Shown here: positions 53,532 through 64,000 of the stretch, one piece after another
How the letters are laid out: each line of letters opens with the position of its first letter
Numbering within the stretch: the first letter of the stretch is position 1
NCBI GenBank assembly: GCA_029449235.1
Contig: JANATG010000017.1
Coordinates: forward strand, 1,070,001-1,134,000
Source of the DNA: Linnemannia schmuckeri
Taxonomy: Eukaryota > Mortierellomycota > Mortierellomycetes > Mortierellales > Mortierellaceae
Reading direction: 5' to 3'
DNA: 64,000 bases
The notes under the pieces: generated by a model
Seen by the model: only the letters and a program-made list of their open reading frames with translations
The model's database searches: none
Told to the model about the DNA's origin: nothing
Program-made: the position numbers and the translations under genes

Positions 53532-53933
53532 TTATTTTGGAGAAGTGACTAATGCGTTATCGGTTCGGTGGTGAAGCCGTTTGAGGTTGTGCATTCGAGT
53601 ATCGTCAATGTTCAAGAGGGGGATATCTTTGCGTAGAGTCTCGATGTCGATACCACCGCTGCTGGAAATGTGACCGTCTCCATGCCTTGAGCAGAAGAAC
53701 GAGCTGAAAGGTCCTTGACTATGTTTTGTGACGATTGCGGTGGGAGAAGGGCAAGGTGAGGATGAATAGGGGAGATAATGCATGTTAGGATGCTTCATTA
53801 CATTTTTGTGTTGAAGGTCAATTCTCTGACGTGTACTTCATTTCACTATGAAGATTGTTTTATTCATTCTCGTACCTTCTGTAAAGAGGCGTCCGAGAGT
53901 GACCAGGAAGATTGCAGCAGTAAGGAGCTTCAT
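53532..53933 (-). CDS. putative small secreted protein, 79 aa, two exons
   Basis: Exon 1 (53933-53876) encodes a signal-peptide-like start MKLLTAAIFLVTLGRLFTE. A GTACGA donor and an AAG acceptor at 53714 join it in frame to exon 2 (53713-53532), giving GPFSSFFCSRHGDGHISSSG then IETLRKDIPLLNIDDTRMH and a basic end. The acceptor choice is the only one I found that keeps the long terminal frame open. A longer exon 2 with its own Met is the alternative. No family is recognised. Confidence 0.4.
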
Positions 53934-54332
53934 TGGAGGGAGGGGAGGAAAGCGCGCAATCAAACATAGAATTAATGAGGGACGGAGTGTGTCTCTTTTA
54001 TACTTCTTCCTTAACGAATATTCAGAAGGCTCGATTCTGACCTCGTTCTTTCTTTCTTTCTTTGTTTTTATGTAAAGTCACTATATGACTGCACTGTGAA
54101 TGAAGGATCAAAGAACACTAGGGGAGCAGCGAGAAAGTGAGGAAGCACGAAGAGGAGAAGGAAGAGAAGGAAAGAGGAGGGGACACACTGTGGATCGACA
54201 CATCCGAATGAGTACAATAAGTGATTGAAATGTGGATATAAGGTATTATATTTATAGTGAAGGATAACTTGATACAGGATAATATAGACACATCTGCTAA
54301 ACATGCATTGATAAATCATTGACTCCACAGCT

Positions 54333-56018
54333 TCATGGGTTCAATTTCTTGAAAAGTAGTCCGAGAAGCATCCGCCCTTGGATCTTCAGGAGCAATGTGC
54401 ACAGTGCTGCGGCGAGCGCTGCATAGCCGATTACACGGAAGGCATCGGTATAGTTGATGCCATATACCTTGAAGATGTAATTGAACACAATGGACCCAAT
54501 GCTTCCGCCGGCGCCAACGAGACCATACACGGCGCCCATGCTCTTCGGATTTGCAAATGGGACAATGGCTAACCAAAAGAAAATACACAAATGTCAGCGT
54601 AAGTCGATAAAGACTGGAAGGTTTAACAACAAACAACGTTGACAAACGCATTAGATTACGCTAGAGTAACTTACAGAATGTGGTGCCACATCCGGCTTGA
54701 ACAAAGTAGCTGAACAGGACCAAGACGACGAGTGAGGAGCTCAATGCTCCCATCGCAAAGGAGAATCCGATGAGAAAGGCACCCTGGCAGAAAAAGACGA
54801 TGAAGTGGACAAGCATGCGGCCTTGGACGCCCTCGCCGGTCAGTGTGTTGACATAATCAGCCAACATGCCTCCGCTCGCGCGAGAGAAAAGGTTCATCAG
54901 TCCAAAGATGGATCCCAGCATGCCAGAGGTTGTCTGTGAGAGCCCGAAATGCGAATGGAAGAATTCTCCGATCATGTTGTCGACGGCCAACTCCACTCCA
55001 AAGGAACATCCATACTGGATCATCAAGATCAGCACAGCTGGATTCTTGAGCTGTGACAACAAATCCACCAGCACCGATGGCTGCTCAACAACGTCGGGAA
55101 CTTTGACGGCGTTGCTTGATGTCTCCTTCCGATCGGTGGGCTTTTTGTCGTCCATCTCCTCGATCTCAATGGAATCACAGTCGGAGGCCGTTCGTGGCAG
55201 TCCGTGCTTCTCGACATCATGGTTCTCTAGGCTTGAATCACGGTTCTTCCATTCATCACCTGGACAATCATCACCCAGGAAATAATCCGCCGCGGCCATG
55301 AGAATGCAGAGACAGGCAGGGACGACAAAGGTGACACGCCAGGCTTGGTGGGGAGGTAAGCCGAGAGCAAAGGCGTTGTAGATCAATGGGATCAGGAAAT
55401 AGGACACTCCTGCTCCCATGTTACCAAGACCACCGCAAATCGCATTGGCTGTACCGACAATGTTGGACGAAAACATCCTCGAGGCCCAGTATTGGCATGG
55501 TACAAAGGTAGCGCCGACAATGCCAATAAAGAACCTAATGACGATCAGTCCGTTGGCGTCCGAAACGAGTCCAGCCAACCCAATGGTGATAGCTCCAACA
55601 AGGAGCAAGCCCGCCATGGCTTTCCTGGGCCCGTAGCGATCACATAATGGTCCCTATAGGCAGTAGAAAGATTATGTCGGTTAGAATTACTAATCGCAAA
55701 ATAGTTTCCCATTCCCCTTTACCCTTGCAAGTACATGGCTCCATAACTTACGATCATCAGTCGGGCAAGAATAGTAGCGCTGACACTGGTCAGATTGGCG
55801 TCTGAAATTTGGCTGGGAGTGAGCTTGAGGTCGGTCTTGATGGTAGGCATTAGCGGAGGGATGGCAAACCAGCCTGTAAAGGCGATGAAGAAGGACAGCC
55901 ACGAGAGCTGCATTGCCCTCATATGCGGCCGAGCAAAGGAGAATAGTTTGATGTTGGTCGCCTTTCCATGTTCATCAACTAGGATTTGCTTTGGGAAGAT
56001 TTTAGTTGCCAGCGTCAT
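54333..56018 (-). CDS. crnA: nitrate transporter (NRT2/CrnA, MFS), 493 aa
   Basis: Three exons on the minus strand, all in frame: 56018-55752, 55653-54675, 54568-54333. A major-facilitator protein that imports nitrate (and often nitrite) with protons at the plasma membrane. Evidence: twelve-helix pattern; the MFS motif GPLCDRYGPRKAM after helix 2; nitrate-signature Gly-rich helices GGLGNMGAGVSYFLIPLIY (5) and GLVGAGGSIGSIVFNYIF (11); VPFANPKSMGAVYG; and a long hydrophilic central loop of about 75 residues (DDCPGDEWKNRDS...), as in fungal CrnA proteins. It is divergent from the nitrate reductase gene and shares a 772-bp promoter with it, which fits co-regulation. Confidence 0.93.
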
Positions 56019-56790
56019 ATTGTGTGTGGGATGTGTGGAAGACGAGGTTGTGTGTTTTTGTTGTGGCGATTTGGAAACTCATAGAAAGCTCGGGAAATAT
56101 TTATGTAACTCTCGAAAGTGTCTGGGCCAACAACTGATCATTAGAAAGATGGTAAGTGAGTGGCATGTTAACACTTAAGCCTAAAGCTACCCCCTTCCCG
56201 CATGTTAAAATGACTCGAGGCAGGGAATGGCTCTTCCCCCTTGGCCACTATGATTCATTCATTACTGCCAGATGGCAAAGAGAGCCATTCACGCTGTTCG
56301 TATCATACATAGGACGCGTCCGGATCTCGAGTCTCTATCCGATAGGGGTCATCTCTAACAACCAAAAACGTGTAAAGAAACGTGTGTATGTACACACGTG
56401 GATCACGTGCGTACGTAGATTTCCAGATAGGAAAATTTTCGAGAATGGATCCTGAAACACATGTAGCACGTGGATATTTCATCTCTTCCAAAAGAGCTTT
56501 AATAGCACCAGAGCACGATCCAGGGCAGCTAAACACTGCAACGGATTAGGTTATCTATGTCTACAACATGTCAAAATCGCTTATCACCCTCACCATCTAA
56601 CGAGCCAGCTACACATGACTCAACACTCAACATTCTCTCCCTGTATTTATATAGCTGTAACATAGTAACAAAGAACATCATCATCACTCCAACTCTTGTT
56701 TTCGTTTCTTGCTTCCCTTAGTTTTCATTCTCTTGCTACTGCACACTTCCTACCACAAAAGAGCGCACATACAAACTTTGCCCTGTCAAA
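56019..56790. promoter_or_regulatory. bidirectional nitrate promoter with WGATAR motifs
   Basis: The region between transporter and reductase start codons. WGATAR motifs, the binding sequence of AreA/NIT2-type GATA factors that activate nitrogen genes, lie at 56424-56429 (AGATAG, plus), 56551-56556 (AGATAA, minus) and 56580-56585 (GATAAG, minus; its 5' neighbour is T). A TATA-like TATTTATATAG is at 56644-56654, about 140 bp before the reductase ATG. Motif presence is seen; use is inferred. Confidence 0.5.
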
Positions 56791-59684
56791 ATGCCAGAGG
56801 TTAAATTCGATCACACAGACGACGTCAACGCAGACATACAATTTGATCCCCGCGATGCCAACACCCCAGACAGATGGATAAAGAGACATCCAGAACTCAT
56901 CCGACTTACAGGTATAGACAACCAACTCCTACCCATCTTACAGAGAAACAGTGCTACTCCATCGTATATGGATGTCCTGGACGCTGACTACCGCCTAAAA
57001 TCCAATTCTCCTCGTACATAGGAAAACATCCATTTAACTGTGAGCCACCAGTACCACTCCTCTTAAGCAAAGGGTTCATCACCCCGAGTTCGATACACTA
57101 TGTCCGGAACCATGGCCCTGTCCCTCAGCTCTCCTGGGAAGATCACCACTTGTCCATTGAAGGGTAAGCATCAGCCCAAGCCAATCATACCCCCTGTTAA
57201 CATCTACGCAAGTAATTACCCACAGTTGGCACTAACCTGATTTCTATTTTATTTCTCCTTTTGTCAAGGCTTGTGAATACAGAGGTGACTCTGTCGATGG
57301 ATATGCTGGCACAACTACCAAGCGTAACTATACCTGTCACCCTTGTCTGTGCTGGAAACCGACGGAAGGAGCAAAACATGCACAAGCAAACGATTGGATT
57401 CAACTGGGGTCCTGGAGCCGTGTCAACAGCTGTATGGAAAGGCGTACTTGTCAGGGACTTACTGCTCAGCGTTTGCGATGGGCTTCAGAAGGGCGCAAAG
57501 TTTGTCTGCTTCGACGGATCGGACAAACTCCCCAACGGCACCTACGGCACAAGTCTTTCTGTGGAGAGGGCTCTGAATCCCATGAACGACGTGTTGATTG
57601 CATACGAGATGAATGGAGCTCGGCTTACGGCAGACCATGGCTTTCCCGTCCGTTTGATCGTTCCAGGCGTCATTGGTGGTCGAATGATCAAGTACCTCTC
57701 CAAGATTACTGTCTCGGAGACTCGATCCGATAGCTGGTACCACTACCATGATAACCGAGTCTTACCGTCGATTGTCAGCGATGCCGACATGGCGAAGCGG
57801 GAGCAATGGTGGACCCGACCCGAATACACCATCAACGACCTCAATATCAACAGTGCTATTTGCTCACCTGCCCATGGATCAGTCTTACCAATCTCGGACC
57901 CTCAAGCCTTGGCCAACGACATCACCATCAGCGGCTATGCGTACAACGGTGGATGCAAGAAAATTACTCGGGTAGAGGTGACTCTTGACTCTGGAAAGTC
58001 CTGGCTGGTGTCTGATCTTGAGCATCCCGAGGAATGGCCCGAGTACCAGTTTTGCAACGACCCGTTCCCAAGGCAAAGATACTGGTGCTGGTGCTTTTGG
58101 TCGATCAAGGTCCCTGTGCGCCAGCTACTCAACTGCAAGGATATCCATGTCCGAGCTTGGGACAGTACTATGAACACCCAGCCAAAGGATCTGAACTGGA
58201 ATCTGATGGGGATGATGAACAACTGCTGGTACCGCGTCCAGGTTGATTTCGCCGTTTCTGGGGAGGATGGCGGTGAACTGGTCCTTAGGTTCATCCATCC
58301 AACAGTGCCAGGACCGGAAAGTGGCGGAGGCTGGATGAGTCCCAAAGGAGATGGAGTGGACAAGGACAACATCGTACGCATGACGAAACCCGCACCTATT
58401 CTAACTACAGCAATTGTCAAGCGCCAGGCGGCAGAGACCGAGATGGAAGGTGCGATATCCGATGCCGCCAGCAACAAAATTGTCACCAAGAAAATCGACA
58501 CTGCAGCCTCAGGAGTCAATTGTTATACGGCAGACATGGTTTCCAAGCACTCAACGGAGGACGACTGTTGGATCATCCATGATGGCAAGGTCTACGACTG
58601 CACAAAGTTCCTGCAAGAGCATCCAGGAGGCTCAGACAGTATCATCATGAACGCTGGGGAGGACTGTACCGAGGATTTTGACGCGATCCACTCAGCCAAA
58701 GCTAGAGAGCTGCTTGCCAAGTACTACGTCGGGGAACTTGTTGCATGCATTCCAGAGCCAAGTGAAGGTGTCCAAGCCAAGTCTGTCCCGATCGGGCTAC
58801 CCACACCGCTGCCAAGCCGTCTTTCATCCCCGAGTGCTACCACTCAGTCGTTTTTGAACCCGAAAAAGTGGCAAGACATAGCGTTGGTGGAGAAGGTCCA
58901 TCTGACCCACAACACCAGGCTCCTCCGCTTCGCGTTTGGCCATCCGGATCAGCTTCTTGGCCTTCCTTTGGGCAGCCACGTGTTTCTGAGGATCAAGTCA
59001 AACGATTCCCTGTATGTCCGAGCGTATACTCCAACAAGTCTGCCGGATCAACAAGGTCACCTCGATCTAGTGGTCAAGATTTATTTCAAAGATACCGATC
59101 CTCGATTCCCAGCCGGTGGTGTTGTTTCGCAGTATCTTGATGCTTTGACGATCGGCGACTGTATTGCGATCAAGGGTCCTGTCGGAAGCTTCACATATAA
59201 CGGCCAAGGTCTATACTCGCACTCCTCCGGAAAGAAGGGCAAATGTTTACAGATCGGTATGATCTGCGGTGGCACGGGTCTTACTCCTATGTACCAGATC
59301 ATGCAAGCCATCCTTGCCGACAAGGCCCAAGATGCAACCAAGGTGTCACTCATCTTCGGAAATCGGACAGAGGACGATATCTTGATGCGGAAAGAGGTTG
59401 AGGACGCTGGCAATGGACTCGGGCCCGACCGCTTCCATCTTTGGCATGTGCTGTCGGACGAAAAACCCGAGGGGTGGAAGTATGGCACGGGCTACATCAA
59501 CAAGGACATCATCGAGGAGCACTTGTTCGGAAGTCAGGGAAGCGTTCCAGACTCGGCAGAAGATCTATCAAGTAGAATAGTGCTGCTTTGTGGCCCTCCA
59601 CCCATGATCAACCTCTGCTGTCTCCCTGCTCTGACAGAGCTCTACGGGAAGGAGTTTGTAGATAACAATGTATTCTGCTTCTGA
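56791..59684 (+). CDS. niaD: assimilatory nitrate reductase (NAD(P)H), 892 aa
   Basis: Three exons, all in frame: 56791-56911, 57022-57163, 57269-59684. The enzyme reduces nitrate to nitrite in the cytosol with electrons from NAD(P)H passed through FAD, haem and molybdenum cofactor. Domain order: molybdopterin domain (YVRNHGPVPQLSWEDHHL; molybdenum-ligand Cys115 in VTLVCAGNRRKEQN); dimerisation domain (WTRPEYTINDLNINSAICSP); cytochrome b5 domain with haem histidines H539 (EHPGG) and H562 (AIHSAK); FAD domain (VRAYTPTS); and NAD(P)H domain (GGTGLTPMYQIM near 755, CGPPPM near the end, terminal FCF). Length is normal. AATAAA follows at 59689. The tandem downstream neighbour encodes the next pathway step. 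Confidence 0.95.
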
Positions 59685-59944
59685 TGAGAATAAATATATG
59701 AATAACAGTTGATATTGATACTGCTTGTGTGATACGCGGACCATGGATGCTAACAACGAAGGGCGATATATCCCCTTATTATTAGTCTTGTTAGTTTTCT
59801 TTTTTGCATACTTTATAAGGTAGACTGTGCACATGCGAAGATCACTTAGACAGCTCCATTTCTAATTGGTTAAAATTGATGAGTCGTCACAGACCCATCT
59901 CTGCCCTGAAAAAAAAAATAGACCAGCACGAGCCTCCTATCTAC
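59685..59944. other. 3' flank of nitrate reductase
   Basis: Contains AATAAA at 59689-59694 just after the stop codon and no other feature. Confidence 0.4.
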
Positions 59945-60055
59945 AAGCCTTTTCACGAACCTACTATCCACGAGCCTACTATCCACGAGCCTACTATCTA
60001 CAAGATTACATTCACGAGTCTACTATCCACGAGTCTACTATTGTGATAGTATCAT
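59945..60055 (+). repeat. 15-bp minisatellite, block 1
   Basis: About six to seven imperfect units of CCACGAGCCTACTAT, some with GAGTCT in place of GAGCCT. The same unit returns at 60897-60945. Confidence 0.75.
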
Positions 60056-60079
60056 AGGCTAATCTTCCACTTCGCCCTC

Positions 60080-60215
60080 ATTCACACATCCATCACCAAC
60101 CATGTCCTCATCAGCAACCACACATCCATCACCTCACATGTCCTCATTACCAACCATGTCTCCATCACTACACATGTTCTCATCGCCAACCATGCCTCCA
60201 TCACTACACTTCACT
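60080..60215 (+). repeat. CATCACCAACCATGTCCTCAT tandem repeat
   Basis: Four or more imperfect units of about 28-30 bp built from CCATCAC(C), AACCATGTC and CTCAT strings. It sits between the two halves of the minisatellite and just before a TATAAATA at 60239-60246. Confidence 0.65.
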
Positions 60216-60339
60216 CATTGCGCCTCTTGTACGGTAGTATAAATACTCCTTTCTCTCTGTAAAATAAACATCATTCGCTCTACTCTCTTCCTCTTGTCTC
60301 CTTAGCTCAATTCATCTTCTCCTAATGTGCCTTGGACGG

Positions 60340-60620
60340 CGGTACAGTTGAAAGCAGACAGGTATCACTATGTCTTCCTCTACGATGACAAGCACTGGGC
60401 CTGGCAACGTATATCCTGAAAAAATACACGGACAAATTCCTCTAGTCTGGCAATGACCTCCGCACCCTCCTCTCCTTCACACACCCCGGGATCTCCATCG
60501 ACCCTAGATACAACATCCTCGTCTTCCAACTTCTACCATGTTGCCTCTTAGGCGCAAAAAGCCAACAGCACCCTCTTTCACCTACACGTTACCCCGTCTT
60601 AGAATGGCATTTCCGCCTAC
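60340..60620 (+). pseudogene. decayed unidentified gene
   Basis: Conceptual peptides in shifting frames look coding (YVFLYDDKHWAWQRI; GNDLRTLLSFTHPGISIDPR then YNILVFQLLPCCLLG), with stops and frame shifts between them. A TATA box (60239-60246) stands about 100 bp upstream. I do not recognise the family. It may be a small gene inserted into, or lost from, the nitrate cluster. Confidence 0.25.
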
Positions 60621-60809
60621 ATTTTCAGTTAACTTGATCATTGTTGCCCCCTCCATTTCTAAATAGTTTGTGTCCTGTTTTGTAAAGAAATATATCGTGG
60701 TTAAAAAAAAAAGTTAACTTGATCATAGCCCAAAATGACTACCTCTACCCCTCCCCCCTTTCCCCTAACTCTCTTAGCTCCTTTATTTTAGGTATTGAAG
60801 TCCCATAAT

Positions 60810-60828
60810 AGATAAAATAAATTTATCT
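60810..60828. promoter_or_regulatory. inverted pair of GATA motifs
   Basis: AGATAA (60810-60815) and TTATCT (60823-60828) face each other. Both match WGATAR. They lie about 940 bp before the nitrite reductase start, distant but possible for nitrogen regulation. Confidence 0.3.
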
Positions 60829-60896
60829 TCTAGTGTCTCTGCCTTGTCTCCCATCTCGTTTATACCCTTGTTGTCTCCCTTGTTCTGTTACTACTA

Positions 60897-60945
60897 CAAT
60901 TATCCACGAGTCTACTATCCACGAGTGCACTATCCACGAGCCTAG
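60897..60945 (+). repeat. 15-bp minisatellite, block 2
   Basis: Three to four further units of the CCACGAG(C/T)CTACTAT repeat, 840 bp from block 1 and in the same orientation. Confidence 0.7.
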
Positions 60946-61765
60946 TACGTGTGAGCCTTATCCTCAAGTCAATTATCCACATGTACAACATTCTAAGGTG
61001 GATCGGACGCACGAGACAAAAAACCGCTATGATCGTTCTTCCAGATGGGAAAGATGAAAGCAGAGTGGCTTATCTACAGTTTTATTACATCGTTCTAGAC
61101 TCCTCAAGACATATCCTATCGGTGCATGTACCGTGTGGTCCTTCTGGGTGACATATGTTAGGTCTTGAACCGAAAATATCCGGTTGTAAATAAATCTTTG
61201 GGTGTGGCGTCTCATTGAAGTTAAATTTTCATCTCCGTCAAGCCTCGGATCGAGGAAAGGGGGCTCGAATGAAATGGGGGACAATCGGAAATGAGGCCCT
61301 TTGAAGGTGTTTGTAAAAAAGGAGCGCAATACAGCTATCATAGCATACACTGGAATTTATACATGTGACCAGGCCCGTGACCTAAGCCACCGGTGGAAGC
61401 AGAAAAAAGGATGGGAGGCGCGTCGAACTCTAATTCACTATCTACTCCCTCAAAATTATCACCGCACATGTAAACATGTGGCGCGATTGCTCTCAGGGTC
61501 TACCAATCACCATTATGGCAAGATCGCTCCGAGGAAACGATGGGCATGATGAGTCAATTAAAAAAAAAAGAAAGAAAACTTTATATAAATATGTCGTATA
61601 TCGATGCCGTTCAGTTTGGTGACAACAGCCACAGCTCATTTTTCTCCCATTCACTTCACCCTTTCCCCAACTGTTACACACACCTACACACACACACGCA
61701 TATATTTCTCTTTCTCCCCACCACTCTTTTCCTCTTTCCTGCATCACTTTCAACTACTCTCAGCC
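60946..61765. other. upstream region of nitrite reductase
   Basis: No conserved coding sequence. TGATAG (minus strand) at 61335-61340 matches WGATAR, and TATATAAAT at 61582-61590 is a likely TATA box about 180 bp before the ATG. A CA-rich stretch lies at 61678-61700. Confidence 0.45.
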
Positions 61766-64000
61766 ATGGCACCAGCAGTAAGCCAGACGAATATCGACAA
61801 ATCCTCCATCGTCATTATTGGCCTTGGCATGGTCGGACTTTCCTTCATAGAAAAGATCCTCGAATACGACACTTCAAAAAAATACACAATCACAGCAATA
61901 TGCGAGGAACCGCTTGGTAAGCAATCATATTGAATGCTTCTAAGATGCGTATGAAGCGAGTGAGAGTGTATCTCAGGGAAGATGGCCGGTATTAACTCTT
62001 AAACTATGCTCGAAATCACTATCAATAGTCGCTTACAACCGAGTGGGTTTAACTCAGTATTTCTCACACAGGAGTGTCGACCAACAGCTCATGAAGCCTG
62101 AGCAATGGTACCAAGAAAATAACATCTTGCTCTTGATGCACCAAACAGCAACAAAAATCAACCCCGACTTGAAAGTCATCGAGTCGGTCTCGACCCAGGA
62201 TATCAACTCCTCCACCGCAGCTGTAACAACCACGCCATACGATATTTGCATCATTGCCACCGGATCAAACGCCTTGCTTCCACCACCCAAGGCTGTCCCT
62301 GGATTGGATCTCCCTGGTGTCTACGTCTATCGAACCATTGACGACCTGAATTTGATTATCGAGCGATCCAAGGCCGCCAAGCATGCTGCTGTGATTGGAG
62401 GAGGCCTGCTGGGATTGGAGGCTGCCAAGGCGACTTCAGATCTTGGTCTCAAGACGACGATCTATGAACGAAACAACCAAGTCTTGTCGCGTCAACTTGA
62501 CAGCGAGGGTGCAGCCATGGTTCTCCGTGAGATTGAAAAACTTGGAATCGGGCACAGCTTGGGCAATCCACCTGTCGAATTTATGTCAGACTCGGCGAAC
62601 GGAGAATCCTTCCATGTATCAAAAGCCAGGCTGCAGGATGGGTCGGTTGTCGAGCATGATATGGTGGTCTTTGCAATCGGCATTCTTCCAAGAGATAAGA
62701 TCGCGCGCGATTCTGGCATCGAGTGCCATGCCCGCGGAGGAGTGCTGGTCAACGATTCTCTGGAGACAAATATACAGGACGTCTATGCTATTGGAGAGGT
62801 TGCTTGCCACCGCGGTCTAACCTACGGTCTTGTGGCACCAGGATACGATATGGCCGAAGTCATTGCACGGAACCTAACTCGCGACATCCATTCTCAGGCC
62901 CTCGGAAAAGTTCACCAACCTCGCCTGTTTACCTCAGCAGACTTGTCGACAAAGCTGAAGCTGTTGGGTGTCCATGTCGCGTCCTTTGGAGATTATTTCG
63001 CCAGCTCAAGGGACACTCAAGAGCTCCTTTATCGGGATCCATTCGGCGCAGTATACAAGAAATACATCTTCACCAAGGACGGCAAGCACCTACTAGGAGG
63101 TATGATGGTCGGTGACACGAGCGATTACGGCAAGCTACTGGGGATGTCCAAGTCGAAAAAGTCACTCCAGATCCCCCCAAGCGAACTCATTCTAGGTCTC
63201 AAGCCTGGTCAAGGCCAAGGAGCTACCGATCTGCCAGATGATACCCAAATCTGCTCATGCAACAATGTCACAAAGGGCCAGATCAGAGCTTCGGTTCGCT
63301 CCAAGGGATGCTCCTCGATCGGTGAAGTCAAGACATGCACGAAGGCCGGCTTAGGATGTGGTGGATGCGTTCCTCAAGTTGGAGAAATCTTCGAATCCGA
63401 ACTCAAGGCCATGGGCAAGGTTATCAAGCAGAACTTGTGCTCGCATTTTGAGTATTCGCGGACGGAGCTTTATCAAGTTGTCAAGGTCAAGAAACTAAAG
63501 ACGTTTGCCCAGGTCATGGAACACGCTGGCAAAAGCAGTCACGCTCTGGGCTGTGAAGTCTGCAAACCCGCTGTTGCATCCATCGTGGCATCATTGTTCA
63601 ATGACCATGTGCTGGACCATGCCCCTCTGCAAGACACAAACGACCGCTTCCTAGCCAACATCCAACGAGGAGGAACTTATTCGGTAGTGCCTCGTGTTCC
63701 TGGCGGAGAGATTACTCCAGACAAGCTCATTGCCATTGCCGAAGTCGCCAAGGAGTTTGGGCTCTACACAAAGATTACAGGTGGACAGAGAATCGATCTC
63801 TTTGGGGCCAAGCGAGAGGACCTGCCGTCCATATGGGAACGCTTAGTCAAGGCCGGACTGGAATCTGGCCACGCCTATGGCAAGGCACTCCGTACTGTCA
63901 AGAGTTGCGTTGGATCAACCTGGTGCCGCTATGGACTTCAAGACTCTGTCGGATTTGCCATCTTTATTGAAAACCGCTACAAGGGTCTTCGGGCACCTCA
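61766..64000 (+). CDS. niiA: NAD(P)H nitrite reductase, 5' part (cut by window end)
   Basis: Exon 1 is 61766-61916 and exon 2 starts at 62029, in frame and open to the window end (about 707 residues visible; the family has about 1,100). The enzyme reduces nitrite to ammonium with six electrons from NAD(P)H. Seen: FAD-binding IVIIGLGMVGLSF (residues 15-27); a second nucleotide site AAVIGGGLLGLEAAK; VYAIGEVACHRG; a BFD-type [2Fe-2S] domain starting C459-x-C461 (CSCNNVTKGQ) and closing CTKAGLGCGGC; ferredoxin-like half-domain KITGGQRIDLFG; and the first half of the sirohaem/[4Fe-4S] cysteine signature C677-x5-C683 (SCVGSTWCRYG). The remaining C-x3-C half and any Rieske-like tail lie outside. It completes the nitrate cluster in tandem with nitrate reductase. 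Confidence 0.93.

Noticed and set aside
59945..60945. Possible CRISPR-like array of short repeats
   Set aside because: Units are contiguous and imperfect, without spacers of uniform unique sequence, in a eukaryotic genome. They are minisatellites.

Overview
The window is nuclear DNA of a filamentous fungus, most likely an early-diverging one of the Mortierella type (inference). The evidence is short GT/AG introns in most conserved genes, a family of F-box/leucine-rich-repeat genes starting with a FFxLPEL-like motif, many small secreted cysteine-containing proteins, relics of DNA transposons, and a eukaryotic nitrate assimilation cluster. There is no sign of bacterial or viral organisation. 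Most multi-exon models below were spliced by hand and keep a continuous frame across every junction.

Layout. 0.3-0.7 kb: a small secreted protein. 0.8-10 kb: an accessory stretch with a short inverted-repeat element, a tyrosine-recombinase-like relic, and at least four decayed F-box/LRR genes, the best of which (8.1-10.0 kb) has one clear frameshift. 10-19 kb: a secreted CBM96/DNRLRE-like protein, an RBR-type ubiquitin ligase with an N-terminal ubiquitin-like domain, a dead Tc1/mariner transposase, a zinc-finger/coiled-coil protein, purine/pyrimidine tracts, and several short repeats that carry a piece of large-subunit (25S/28S) rRNA sequence. 20.1-23.3 kb: an intact Cu(I)-transporting P1B-ATPase behind a promoter with three tandem repeats.

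23.5-28.9 kb is a near-ideal giant palindrome: two arms of 2,636 bp around a 124 bp spacer. The arms match even in long homopolymer runs. Each arm carries one copy of a small secreted protein gene (divergent pair) and one copy of a rRNA-derived segment of about 220 bp. 29-36 kb: another cysteine-rich secreted protein, a purine-rich tract, and a four-exon secreted kelch-repeat protein with one membrane anchor. 37.1-39.1 kb: the only intact F-box/LRR gene. 39.6 kb: a 57-residue secreted peptide gene with one intron.

40.5-52.3 kb is a conserved housekeeping block, all on the minus strand: a TM9/nonaspanin (5 exons), mitochondrial L-threonine 3-dehydrogenase (5 exons, two unusually long introns), and a secreted aspartic protease (4 exons) with a lysine-rich tail. 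53.5-53.9 kb: a small putative secreted protein.

54.3-64.0 kb is the nitrate assimilation cluster: NRT2/CrnA-type nitrate transporter (minus), nitrate reductase (plus), and nitrite reductase (plus, cut by the window end). The three products import nitrate, reduce it to nitrite, and reduce nitrite to ammonium. The shared transporter/reductase promoter carries three WGATAR motifs, as expected for GATA-factor (AreA/NIT2) nitrogen control. The 2 kb between the two reductases holds minisatellites and a decayed unidentified gene.
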